A stretch of DNA of 20,355 bases from Anaerolineaceae bacterium (GTDB taxonomy: Bacteria > Chloroflexota > Anaerolineae > Anaerolineales > Villigracilaceae): assembly GCA_009885445.1 (NCBI GenBank), contig VFKQ01000083.1, positions 1-20,355 of the forward strand, read 5' to 3'. Shown piece after piece: positions 6,723 through 13,776 of this stretch; the stretch's first letter is position 1, and each line of letters begins with the position of its first letter. The position numbers were made by a program, and so were the translations under genes. The notes below the pieces were generated by a model. The model did no database searches, was not told the DNA's origin, and worked only from the letters and a program-made list of their open reading frames with translations.

Positions 6723-8468
6723 CTATGCGGGCGCTCGCCATTCGGCAATGATGTCTAGTTCGCCGGCGAGAAATTGTCGGCATGTTTCTGAGCGCATTAT
6801 TTTTCCGCTGGAAGTTTTCGGAATGCTGGTCTTGCGGATTAAGACAACGGCCAGTGCGCGAATGCCGTGCTCGCGCGCGATGTTCGCGCGAATGGTCTTG
6901 ATGACTTCGTTCCAGTCGACCCCGGCCATTTCGCGGCGTTGCACTTCCTGCACGGCCACCAGTCCCTCCATGCTATTTGCGTTGACAGCAAAAGCCGCGC
7001 CGCCGCCAGCGCGCAAACCGGCGTGGGTGTTTTCCACGGTCATTTCGATATCTTGCGGATAATAGTTGCGTCCGCGCACGATGAGCAGGTCTTTCAGGCG
7101 GCCCGTGATGTAGAGATGCCCATCATGCATGAAGCCCAGGTCGCCCGTGCGCAGGAAGGGGCCTTCGCCTGTCCCATCAATGTGCGCGCCAAAGGTGTGC
7201 TCGGTTTCCTCGGGGCGATTCCAATAGCCTTCGCCGACGCTGTCGCCTTTCACCCAGACTTCGCCAATTTCGTCTCCTGCGCAGAGTTGCCGCGTGTGCG
7301 GGTTGACAATTTTCACTTCGTAATCTACCAGCGGCAGACCCGAGCTGACGAGCTCAACATAATCTTTGGAGTTGTCTGAACTTGTGGGGACCAGTTTGCC
7401 CTGTTCAAAATCTGCGCGGCGTACGCGATATGTGATTGTCTTCTGTGCGCCGCCATATACTGTAATCACCAATGTGGTCTCTGCCATGCCGTAGCAGGGA
7501 TGAAAGGCCTGCGGCTTAAAACCAAAGGGCGCAAATTTGGCCGCAAATTTTTCCTGCGTTTCGGCGCGCACCGGTTCGGCGCTGTTGTAGGCCAGCTTCC
7601 AACTTGAAAGATCAAGCCCCTCGCATTTTTCGAGCGGGATTTTGTTGGCGCATAATTCGTAAGCAAAGTTGGGTCCGCCGCTGGCGGTGATGCGATATTT
7701 TTGAATCGCCTTCAACCAGCTCACGGGCTGTTGCATAAACGCAATCGGACTCATCATGATGCCCGGCGTATGATCGATGACGGTTAAGAACACGCCCACC
7801 AGCAGGCCCATGTCGTGGAAGAGCGGCGTCCAGCTCAGGATTTTTGCATCGTCGCGCGAATATTCGAGTGTGCGTGTGGCGTGCAGGGCATGCATTTGGT
7901 GCGAGAAATTTCGGTAACTAATGATTACGCCTTTGGGGAGATTCGTGGAGCCGGAGGTGTATTGCATGAAGGCAATGTCTTCGGGGCGCGGACGAATCGG
8001 TTGCCAGGCCCGCTTCGAGGGAGTCTGAAGCGAGTCGCGAGTCACCCAGCGCAGGGCGGCGAAGTCGGGATATGAGTCCGCGCTGGAGGTAAATGCGGAT
8101 TGGAAATCTGGAGTGGTCAGCACGAGCGAGGCGCGCGCGTCTCGGGCGATCGAATCCAAACGTTGAGCGGAGCGGTTGGCCCCGGGCGGATTCGTCGGGA
8201 TGGGCACGACGCCGGCGTAGAGGCAGGCATACATGGCGATGATGAACTCGAGGCTGGTGGGGTAAACCAATAGCGCGCGCTGGCCCGGCTCGGCCACGGC
8301 TTGCAGGTACGCGGCCATTTCTTTCACGGCTGAATCGAGTTGACTATAAGTGAGGCTTTGGTTTTCGGCTTCGCTTGCGCCGAGCAACATGTGCGAGAGT
8401 CGCTGAGGGTCTGCGGCCGCGCGTTGTTGCAGAATTTCGACGGGGTTGATGGTAGGAAAGTTCGTCAT
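6723..8468 (-). CDS. Fatty acyl-AMP ligase (FAAL)
   Basis: 581 residues, the usual FAAL size, in the ANL adenylating superfamily. It should activate a fatty or other carboxylic acid with ATP and pass it to the phosphopantetheine of the adjacent ACP rather than to CoA. Motifs: RALLVYPTSLEFIIAMYACL with YAGVVPIPTNPPG (65-96), the A3 loop YTSGSTNLPKG (170-180), LSWTPLFHDMGLLVG (211-225), YGMAETTL (326-333), SSGLPLVDYEVKIVNP (375-390), FLRTGDLGFMHDGHLYITGR (438-457), the hinge KDLLIVRGRNYYPQDIE, and PKTSSGK with A10 Lys556. The early YAGVVPIP-PP block and the P-x-x-HDMGL motif are FAAL-like and unlike DltA. The ATG overlaps the ACP stop in ATGA, so the two are coupled. It is the last gene of the cassette. 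The chain length it prefers is unknown. Confidence 0.93.
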   Translation of the reverse strand: MTNFPTINPVEILQQRAAADPQRLSHMLLGASEAENQSLTYSQLDSAVKEMAAYLQAVAEPGQRALLVYPTSLEFIIAMYACLYAGVVPIPTNPPGANRSAQRLDSIARDARASLVLTTPDFQSAFTSSADSYPDFAALRWVTRDSLQTPSKRAWQPIRPRPEDIAFMQYTSGSTNLPKGVIISYRNFSHQMHALHATRTLEYSRDDAKILSWTPLFHDMGLLVGVFLTVIDHTPGIMMSPIAFMQQPVSWLKAIQKYRITASGGPNFAYELCANKIPLEKCEGLDLSSWKLAYNSAEPVRAETQEKFAAKFAPFGFKPQAFHPCYGMAETTLVITVYGGAQKTITYRVRRADFEQGKLVPTSSDNSKDYVELVSSGLPLVDYEVKIVNPHTRQLCAGDEIGEVWVKGDSVGEGYWNRPEETEHTFGAHIDGTGEGPFLRTGDLGFMHDGHLYITGRLKDLLIVRGRNYYPQDIEMTVENTHAGLRAGGGAAFAVNANSMEGLVAVQEVQRREMAGVDWNEVIKTIRANIAREHGIRALAVVLIRKTSIPKTSSGKIMRSETCRQFLAGELDIIAEWRAPA

Positions 8469-8725
8469 GCTGATTCGGCCAGCCCTATTTCGATGCGTTC
8501 AGTGATCTGGTTGAGCGTGTCCATGTTTTCGATAGTGAGTTCGGGGTCGGGGATGTACAGGTTGAATTCTGTTTCGATGAACACGCCCACCTGGGCCATG
8601 GCAAATGAATCGATGAGCCCGCTCGAAAATAGGGCGTCGTCGTTGCCCAGATTTTGATCGGGGTCTTTTAGTAATTCTTTCAAGGTGAAGGCGCGCACCT
8701 TTTGCAGGATTTCTTCGCGAGACAT
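8465..8725 (-). CDS. Acyl carrier protein
   Basis: 86 residues with the four-helix ACP pattern. The 4'-phosphopantetheine attachment site is Ser40 in GLIDSFAM (residues 36-43; DSF rather than the common DSL). Helix II follows (AQVGVFIETEFNLYIPDPEL) and helix III/IV (TIENMDTLNQITERIEIGL). It resembles stand-alone carriers of the DltC type more than the fatty acid synthase ACP in its variant serine motif and its setting. It should carry the acyl group made by the FAAL and present it to the MBOAT. AAGGAG lies 7 nt before the ATG, the best Shine-Dalgarno in the cassette, as expected for a carrier needed in high amounts. The gene starts 15 nt after the MBOAT stop, and its TGA overlaps the FAAL ATG. 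Confidence 0.94.
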   Translation of the reverse strand: MSREEILQKVRAFTLKELLKDPDQNLGNDDALFSSGLIDSFAMAQVGVFIETEFNLYIPDPELTIENMDTLNQITERIEIGLAESA

Positions 8726-8740
8726 TTTCAGCTCCTTATG

Positions 8741-10150
8741 TTATGGATAAACAAAAACTGCGGGGGCGCTTTGTAGTTGACTGATGACAATCACCGCCAG
8801 CGGAATCAGCGTGACTAAAATGGTTTGCGCCCACGCGGGCCATTTGAGAAAAACCAGTTCGTCATCTGCGCGATATTGTACCCAATCTACTACCAGCGAC
8901 AAAATAAGGACGGCGATCGGGCGTGGGTCGAGCGGCACGCCGTTCCAGCCCAGCAGGGCCTGACGCAAAAAGAAGCGCGCATTGGCCAGGTCCATCACGA
9001 AAGGCACGGTTGCCGCGAACAGGCATCCGATCAGGAATGCGCGCTCGGCGAATCTTCTCCACGCAGGCAGGGACGCGGCAAAATTAGCGGGCCGTGACAG
9101 GTTGCGCAAATTTTCAAGCATGATGAACGTTCCCATGAGCACGCCCCAAATTAATAGCTGGGGTTTTGCGCCGTGCCACAGTCCGCTGACCAGCATGGTG
9201 ACCAGCGGCGGGACAATCAGGTTGGGAATGTTATTGCGGCTTGGGTTGCGGCGCAGGAAGGCGCGGCTGATGGGCATGTAGATGTAGGCCTGAAACCATT
9301 GCGAGAGGCTGATGTGCCAGCGCTTCCAAAAATCAGAAAAGTCTTTGGCGAAAAATGGTTGCGCAAAATTGCGCGTCAGCGGAATGCCGAACAAACCACT
9401 GACGCCGCGCGCAATGTCGCTGTAGCCAGCGAATTGATTATAGAGGTAGAACGCATAAGTCAAGACCGCCCAAAGCAGGACGGGATTTCCGTGGGCATGT
9501 AGATCGTACAATGCCTGGGAGGGAATTAATAATGCCAGCGCGCCCGCTAAAATGGAGGCGCGGAAAAGCCCGACGAGAATCAAGGTCAGGTTGCGCGCCA
9601 GGGCGGCGTTGTCGAGCGTGCGTTTCTGTGCCAGCGCGGGCAAAAATTTACGCCCCAATTCGAGCGGGCCTGTAATTAGTTTGGGGAACCAGGCCAGGTA
9701 GAGCGCAAAATCCACAAAGTTGGTCGAGGGTTTGCTGACGCGCAAGTAAATGTCTATGAGGTAGGAAGTGCAATTGAGCGCATAATATGAAAGGCCCACA
9801 GGCAGGAGCACGAACTTGGTCAGAACTCTCTGCTCAAGAATACTCGAGTCGATGTGTGGGAAGATGAGCAGGGTGGCGAACAAGAACCACAACAGCACGC
9901 CGATATTTGTCAGCACGCCCAGCCACAAGAGTGCGCGCTTTACGCGTGTACTGCGCTGCAGTGCCAGCCCCATCAAAAAATTGAAAACCGTATAACCGAT
10001 TAAGAAGTAGACTGGAAAGCGCACCCATGTGTAATAAAAATAATAAGAAGCCGCCAGTAAAACAATATTTTGCAGGCGCGCTGGGAGCAGGTAATAAATT
10101 ACCAGCGTGATCGCCACAAGGCGCAGGAATTCGATGGAGAGAATCAGCAT
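8741..10150 (-). CDS. MBOAT membrane-bound O-acyltransferase (DltB/AlgI-like)
   Basis: 469 residues, about 10-12 predicted membrane helices. MBOAT proteins move an acyl group from a cytoplasmic donor through a membrane funnel to an acceptor hydroxyl. The N-terminal block (FLRLVAITLVIYYLLPARLQ, YYFYYTWVRF), VGLSYYALNCTSYLIDIY (118-135), FPKLITGPLE (155-164), NQFAGYSDIARGVSGLFGI (238-256), DFWKRWHISLSQWFQAYIYM (273-292) and MLVSGLWHGAKPQLLIWG (319-336) are the standard AlgI/DltB signatures. His326 in GLWHG is the expected catalytic histidine and His279 the second conserved one. The gene begins 6 nt after the SGNH stop and is followed by the ACP, which points to an ACP-bound donor as in DltB, rather than acetyl-CoA. 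The acceptor is unknown. Confidence 0.95.
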   Translation of the reverse strand: MLILSIEFLRLVAITLVIYYLLPARLQNIVLLAASYYFYYTWVRFPVYFLIGYTVFNFLMGLALQRSTRVKRALLWLGVLTNIGVLLWFLFATLLIFPHIDSSILEQRVLTKFVLLPVGLSYYALNCTSYLIDIYLRVSKPSTNFVDFALYLAWFPKLITGPLELGRKFLPALAQKRTLDNAALARNLTLILVGLFRASILAGALALLIPSQALYDLHAHGNPVLLWAVLTYAFYLYNQFAGYSDIARGVSGLFGIPLTRNFAQPFFAKDFSDFWKRWHISLSQWFQAYIYMPISRAFLRRNPSRNNIPNLIVPPLVTMLVSGLWHGAKPQLLIWGVLMGTFIMLENLRNLSRPANFAASLPAWRRFAERAFLIGCLFAATVPFVMDLANARFFLRQALLGWNGVPLDPRPIAVLILSLVVDWVQYRADDELVFLKWPAWAQTILVTLIPLAVIVISQLQSAPAVFVYP

Positions 10151-10156
10151 GGGCCG

Positions 10157-11257
10157 CTACCGCGATGGATTTTCAATCACCCAGCCGGCCACTTGCCCGC
10201 CGAGCCAGGCGCTGAAAACTTTTGCGCCGTTGTTGTTGAGATGATACAAGTCAAACCAGCCGTTTTCGGGAATGGGCAGGCTGGCATCAAAATGGATATA
10301 GGTGCTGGCGTAGGTCTGCGCCATCTGGTCAAGCCGTGTGTTGACGCGCTGAATCAGACCCAGGATTTGCGCGCGGTCTACGCGCGGATTTCCTCTCGCG
10401 TCTTTCAAATCGAGCAGGGCGGGGTGATACATCATTTCGACCAGAAGCACTTGCGCGCCTTGCCCCTGATCGTAACGAATCACGTCTTCGAGCGCACTGA
10501 AATTATTTTCAGAAAGGCCGAAGCTCCCAAATTCGGCCTGCATCTTTTTCACAAAGCCATCTTCCTCGGGCGCGAGCGGGTTGATAAATTTTTTTGAAAC
10601 CGCGTTGCCCTTTAGTGCAATCTCGGTGTCCCATTGCGCGGCCTCGTGCGTCACGGGTTCAAAATCCATGCCGTACGGCGCGGCGTAGCTGAGATAGGTC
10701 AGCGCGCGCCAGGCGTAAGAGACCTCCATCAGCCAGCCCGAAATCGAATTCTCGCCGGCGTGATACTTGAGCCATTCACTTTCTTTAAAACGCTCATCGT
10801 TTTGCTGGTCGCGTCCCTCGGTGTAATCGAGAAAACTGGTGCCGATGACCACCAGGCGCGGGTGATATTTTTCGACCAGCACTTTGTTAAACGCCGCCGT
10901 CGTCGCAATTTGCGAACCGGTCACGCTAAAGTTGTAGCACAGCACGTCTTCGCCGCTGGCTTGCTCGTAGGCCTGCTCAAAAGCGTCTGTGTTAATTTCG
11001 CGGAAGGACTGCGAGTTGCCAAACAGAAAACAATCCGGCGCGCCGTTGCTTTGCACAAATTGATTTAACATTTTCAACTGCGTTTCGAGTTGCGCATGAT
11101 TAATGCCATAAGCCTGAAAGGGTAGTTGATTTTGCACGAGCGGCTGGCGCGCAATAAATTCAAGCACAACGCCCAGCGTAAGAAACAAAACCGCCGCGAG
11201 CACCAAAATTGGTGTACGCGGACGGCTCAAGTTAAGTTTTACAAGTTGGTCAAACAT
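10157..11257 (-). CDS. SGNH-hydrolase-like membrane-anchored acyltransferase partner (DltD/AlgJ-type)
   Basis: 366 residues. One signal-anchor helix, about residues 15-33 (PILVLAAVLFLTLGVVLEFI), places the rest outside the membrane. The nucleophile block is FLFGNSQSF (77-85) with Ser82 in GNS rather than GDS. The C-terminal catalytic pair is Asp336-Leu-Tyr-His339 in GWFDLYHLNNNGAKVF. The central block YNFSVTGSQIATTAAFNKVL and LVVIGTSFLDY fit the flavodoxin-like SGNH fold. Proteins of this build (DltD, AlgJ/AlgX, PatB) work with an MBOAT partner to place acyl groups on cell-wall or exopolysaccharide acceptors. The MBOAT gene lies 6 nt downstream. A GGAGG lies 13 nt upstream of the start, and a TAAAAT 40 nt upstream may give the cassette its own promoter. 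Confidence 0.88.
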   Translation of the reverse strand: MFDQLVKLNLSRPRTPILVLAAVLFLTLGVVLEFIARQPLVQNQLPFQAYGINHAQLETQLKMLNQFVQSNGAPDCFLFGNSQSFREINTDAFEQAYEQASGEDVLCYNFSVTGSQIATTAAFNKVLVEKYHPRLVVIGTSFLDYTEGRDQQNDERFKESEWLKYHAGENSISGWLMEVSYAWRALTYLSYAAPYGMDFEPVTHEAAQWDTEIALKGNAVSKKFINPLAPEEDGFVKKMQAEFGSFGLSENNFSALEDVIRYDQGQGAQVLLVEMMYHPALLDLKDARGNPRVDRAQILGLIQRVNTRLDQMAQTYASTYIHFDASLPIPENGWFDLYHLNNNGAKVFSAWLGGQVAGWVIENPSR

Positions 11258-11296
11258 ATCTGAAATGCGGCCTCCGCCCAGGGTGGGGCGAACCGA

Positions 11297-11302
11297 TTTT
11301 AC
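11297..11302 (-). promoter_or_regulatory. Possible -10 element before the SGNH-MBOAT-ACP-FAAL genes
   Basis: TAAAAT on the minus strand, 40 nt before the SGNH ATG, in the 108-bp gap after the PlsC-like gene. No good -35 is visible, so read-through from the PlsC-like gene is equally possible. Confidence 0.25.
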
Positions 11303-11324
11303 CCGATTCTGTTGGATTGGCTCA

Positions 11325-11387
11325 GACTTCGGAAATCTCCAGGAAGCCCACCTCGCGCACGCGAATTAAGACAGATTTCCGAAGTCT
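11325..11387. repeat. 15-bp perfect inverted repeat at the end of the PlsC-like gene
   Basis: AGACTTCGGAAATCT (11325-11339) is exactly repeated in inverted form at 11373-11387, around a 33-nt spacer. Each arm is itself a near-palindrome. The right arm lies within the last codons of the PlsC-like gene. TTTTT follows on the plus strand only, where no gene would need it; on the minus strand there is no T tract, so it is not a normal terminator of the gene above. Confidence 0.75.
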
Positions 11388-12271
11388 TTTTCGTGCTGAC
11401 TCTGCCAACTCATGTGCTGACTCAGCGCCCGCCGCGCCGCCTCCTGGACCTGTGAGCGGGCTTGCCCTGCCCCAACCTGAATCAACTCCCCGAACGTGAC
11501 GCGCGGCCTCAGCCCAAATGTTTCGCGCCCGCTCAGCACCTGACGCGCCATCTGCATCAAAAACGCCAGCCGCTGACGGTCTCCGCGGCCCTTGCGCAAA
11601 TACGTGATGGGATGATGAATGTAGCGCGGATAAATCACGCCGCTGACCATCGTCACCAGCACGCGCGTTTCAGGAACCTGTTGCACAAAAATATCGAGAC
11701 TGCGCGACCACAAGTGAAATTCACCATCCGGGTTTGGCATGCAATCGGGGTCTGGTTCAATGCCGCCGCGCGGAAAGATTAACAGCGCGCCGCCCGCCCG
11801 CAGGTGACGAATCGACTCGCGCACCACCTGCATGCGTCCGCCGACATTCTCAGGCGGCGGGGCGATGATTCCGCTTTGCAGAACGTGCGGCAGGTTCTCA
11901 AAGAACAGGTTGTGACCGATGATGATTTTGTAATCTGGCCGCGTGACATGCGCCGAGATGACGAGGGCGTCCACCGCGCCGGGGTGATTGCTGGCGATGA
12001 TCAGCGGCCCCGAGGCTGGGATATTTTCGACGCCGCGCGCCTCGTGCCCGGCCATGAAGTTGGGCAGTAACCAGCGCGCACCGGCGGCGGCGCCGTCGCT
12101 GGCGATGCGCTCATCGAGGCCCACGCCCACTTCGGCCGCGCGTCGAGCGGCGCGTCCGAAGAGTCTCTTGCTGAATGCAAGTCCGCTTTTGAAGCGCAGG
12201 AGTCCGAGGGTCCTGGTCAACTCGTATAAAAGGGACTCGTAAAGAATCTCAACATTAAGTGATTCGTTCAT
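11366..12271 (-). CDS. PlsC-like lysophospholipid acyltransferase family protein
   Basis: 301 residues. The catalytic HX4D box is NHPGAVD, His96-Asp101, and the acceptor-binding box is FPRGGIEPD (166-174), a variant of FPEGTR. Between them lie PDYKIIIGHNLFFENLPHVL and RMQVVRESIRHLRAGGALLI, as expected for the glycerol-3-phosphate/lysophosphatidate acyltransferase family. Such enzymes pass a fatty acyl group from acyl-CoA or acyl-ACP to a lysolipid or related alcohol at the inner face of the membrane. The long C-terminal part with basic residues (PRYIHHPITYLRKGRGDRQ) differs from plain PlsC, so the substrate may not be glycerolipid. It is divergent from the AlkZ-related gene and heads the acylation block 108 bp before the SGNH gene. 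It has no clear Shine-Dalgarno. Confidence 0.85.
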   Translation of the reverse strand: MNESLNVEILYESLLYELTRTLGLLRFKSGLAFSKRLFGRAARRAAEVGVGLDERIASDGAAAGARWLLPNFMAGHEARGVENIPASGPLIIASNHPGAVDALVISAHVTRPDYKIIIGHNLFFENLPHVLQSGIIAPPPENVGGRMQVVRESIRHLRAGGALLIFPRGGIEPDPDCMPNPDGEFHLWSRSLDIFVQQVPETRVLVTMVSGVIYPRYIHHPITYLRKGRGDRQRLAFLMQMARQVLSGRETFGLRPRVTFGELIQVGAGQARSQVQEAARRALSQHMSWQSQHEKDFGNLS

Positions 12272-12307
12272 ATTGACGAAAAGTGTAGCACAAAAAAATA
12301 TTTCGGC

Positions 12308-12313
12308 TAAAAT
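12308..12313 (+). promoter_or_regulatory. -10 element placed for a leaderless transcript of the AlkZ-related gene
   Basis: TAAAAT ends 6 nt before the ATG at 12320, with no Shine-Dalgarno between, so transcription would start at or beside the start codon. The same spacing is seen before the GT4 gene. TTGACG at 12273-12278 is too far upstream (29 bp) to serve as its -35. A TACACT on the minus strand (12287-12282) could serve the divergent PlsC-like gene. Confidence 0.45.
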
Positions 12314-12319
12314 CGCCGC

Positions 12320-13177
12320 ATGAAGACCATCAATTTAAATCGACTGACGACGTATCGCGCCAAAACATTTAACCAACCTCCCGCCAAGCGACTCGCCACC
12401 CCCGCCCAGGCTCTGCGTTTTGTGAACGCGCGCGGATTTGCCTACTTCTGGCCGATCAAAGGCATTGACCTGCCCTCCCTGTGGACGGCGGTGGCGGGCG
12501 ACAGACCCGTGGCCGATAAACACAACGACCCCGCGCACGTCACCTGGCGTTGGAAAGACGCCGCGCTCGATAAAAAAATTTGGTATTACGGAAAAATTCT
12601 GCGCGGCAAAGCCACGATGATCTCGCTGGAGATTGCGCCATATTTTTATGCGCTCTCTGAAAATTACGGCTCGCCCGAAGAGGACTATTTAATCGCCTAT
12701 CGCGAGGGACGCTTGACGCAGGCCTCGAAACAGATCTATGAGACTTTACTGGAGGGCGGTGCGCTGAACACTCTGGACTTACGCAAAGCCGCAAAACTTT
12801 CCAACGCAAAAGATTCTGAATTCAACAAGGCGCTGGAGCAATTGCAAATGGACTTCAAAATTTTGCCCGTCGGTGTGGCCCAGGCCGGTGCGTGGAAGTA
12901 TGCGCACATCTACGAAATCGTCACGCGTCATTTTCCCGATTTGGCGGAGCAGGCGCGCGCCATCAGTGAAGCCCAGGCGCGCACGAAATTGCTCGCGCTA
13001 TATTTTGCATCCGTGGGCGCGGCGCAAGTGCGCGATGTGTCCAAATTATTTGGCTGGGGCAATGAGGTGACCAAGCGCGCGATTAAGAAATTAGTGGAAA
13101 GCGGTGAAGTCGTCGAAGCGGAGTATCCGAGCAAGGCGGGGGAGTGGTTGGCGATGCGCAAATTGGTCGGCCGGTAG
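12320..13177 (+). CDS. AlkZ-related winged-helix protein
   Basis: 285 residues. The general build (RFVNARGFAYFWPIKGIDLP near 33-52, HVTWRWKDAALDKKIWYYGK near 73-92, then repeated winged-helix modules such as SKQIYETLLEGGALNTLDLR and VRDVSKLFGWGNEVTKRAIK) fits the proteins annotated as AlkZ-related, distant relatives of the YcaQ/AlkZ DNA glycosylases that unhook interstrand crosslinks. The Q-x-Q catalytic motif of true AlkZ is not visible, so DNA repair activity is unproven; it may only bind DNA. The start at 12320 follows a TAAAAT by 6 nt. It is divergent from the PlsC-like gene and 44 bp upstream of the DUF4160 gene. Confidence 0.7.
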   Translation: MKTINLNRLTTYRAKTFNQPPAKRLATPAQALRFVNARGFAYFWPIKGIDLPSLWTAVAGDRPVADKHNDPAHVTWRWKDAALDKKIWYYGKILRGKATMISLEIAPYFYALSENYGSPEEDYLIAYREGRLTQASKQIYETLLEGGALNTLDLRKAAKLSNAKDSEFNKALEQLQMDFKILPVGVAQAGAWKYAHIYEIVTRHFPDLAEQARAISEAQARTKLLALYFASVGAAQVRDVSKLFGWGNEVTKRAIKKLVESGEVVEAEYPSKAGEWLAMRKLVGR

Positions 13178-13221
13178 CACTTACCCAGCGGTGATAGAAT
13201 TGTGGTCGTTGGATATCCCAC

Positions 13222-13458
13222 ATGCCCACAGTTTTTCGCGAAGGCCAATTTGCTTTCATCTTCTTTAGTTCCGATAAAGGAGAACCGCCGCGTATTCATG
13301 TGAAACATGAGCGGCGAATCGTGAAATATTGGCTTCAGCCTGTTGCTTTGGCGAAAAACAAAGGATTTTCAGGGCATGAACTTAATCAAATTGCCCGCCT
13401 TGTCACCGAAAATGAGACGCGCTTATTGGAGTCTTGGAATGACTACTTTAACGCTTGA
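13222..13458 (+). CDS. DUF4160 domain protein
   Basis: 78 residues, a full-length DUF4160 protein: MPTVFREGQFAFIFFSSDKG, EPPRIHVKHE, VKYWLQPVALAKNKGFSGHE and LNQIARLVTENETRLLESWN closing in DYF. The EPPHVHV-like block and the NEYF/NDYF end are diagnostic. Its last 20 bp overlap the DUF2442 gene, the usual partner. The pair is widespread in bacterial accessory DNA and has been suspected of toxin-antitoxin-like behaviour; the activity is not established here. A TAGAAT at 13195-13200 may be a -10 element 21 nt upstream. Confidence 0.9.
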   Translation: MPTVFREGQFAFIFFSSDKGEPPRIHVKHERRIVKYWLQPVALAKNKGFSGHELNQIARLVTENETRLLESWNDYFNA

Positions 13459-13738
13459 AACCGAACCAATCGCAATTATGGTGTCGGTCACTGAAGATGA
13501 CTTAATCGTTGATCTCAGCGATGGCCGCCGCATCAGCGTGCCTTTGGCTTGGTATCCTCGTCTGGCATATGCCACGACCGCAGAAAGAAAAAATTTCGAA
13601 TTGCTTGGCGATGGATATGCCATTGAGTTCCCTGACCTTGATGAGCACATTGGCATGGACGGGTTACTGGCTGGCCGTCAGAGTGGGGAGAGTCGGGCAT
13701 CACTCGACAAGTGGCTAAGCAACCGTAAGGCAAAGTAA
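13439..13738 (+). CDS. DUF2442 domain protein
   Basis: 99 residues from the ATG at 13439, which overlaps the DUF4160 gene by 20 bp; an upstream ATG at 13343 in the same frame would run through that gene and is rejected. The DUF2442 core is clear: VSVTEDDLIVDLSDGRRISV, PLAWYPRLAYATTAERKNFE, GYAIEFPDLDEHIGMDGLLA. The tail ASLDKWLSNRKAK is basic. DUF2442 and DUF4160 are regularly neighbours, and the overlap implies coupled translation and joint action. No enzymatic residues can be named. A strong hairpin terminator begins 4 nt after the stop. Confidence 0.92.
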   Translation: MTTLTLETEPIAIMVSVTEDDLIVDLSDGRRISVPLAWYPRLAYATTAERKNFELLGDGYAIEFPDLDEHIGMDGLLAGRQSGESRASLDKWLSNRKAK

Positions 13739-13741
13739 TTC

Positions 13742-13776
13742 AGTGGGTCGCGCTTCAAGCGCGACCCACTTCTTTT
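13742..13776 (+). terminator. Strong hairpin terminator after the DUF2442 gene
   Basis: A 14-bp perfect stem, 13742-13755 with 13757-13770 (core GTGGGTCGCGC/GCGCGACCCAC), is followed by TCTTTT. The hairpin sits between convergent genes and includes the last codons of the GT4 gene on the other strand (its stop is at 13757-13755). It has no T tract on the minus strand. Confidence 0.8.

Noticed and set aside
6867..7379. 170-codon plus-strand frame within the FAAL gene
   Set aside because: Antisense shadow of conserved FAAL motifs, typical of GC-rich coding DNA.
10070..10597. 175-codon plus-strand frame across the MBOAT/SGNH junction
   Set aside because: It is antisense to two well-supported genes and has no domain-like composition.
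13343..13438. Upstream start for the DUF2442 gene
   Set aside because: It runs through the DUF4160 gene in another frame, and the DUF2442 fold is complete from 13439.
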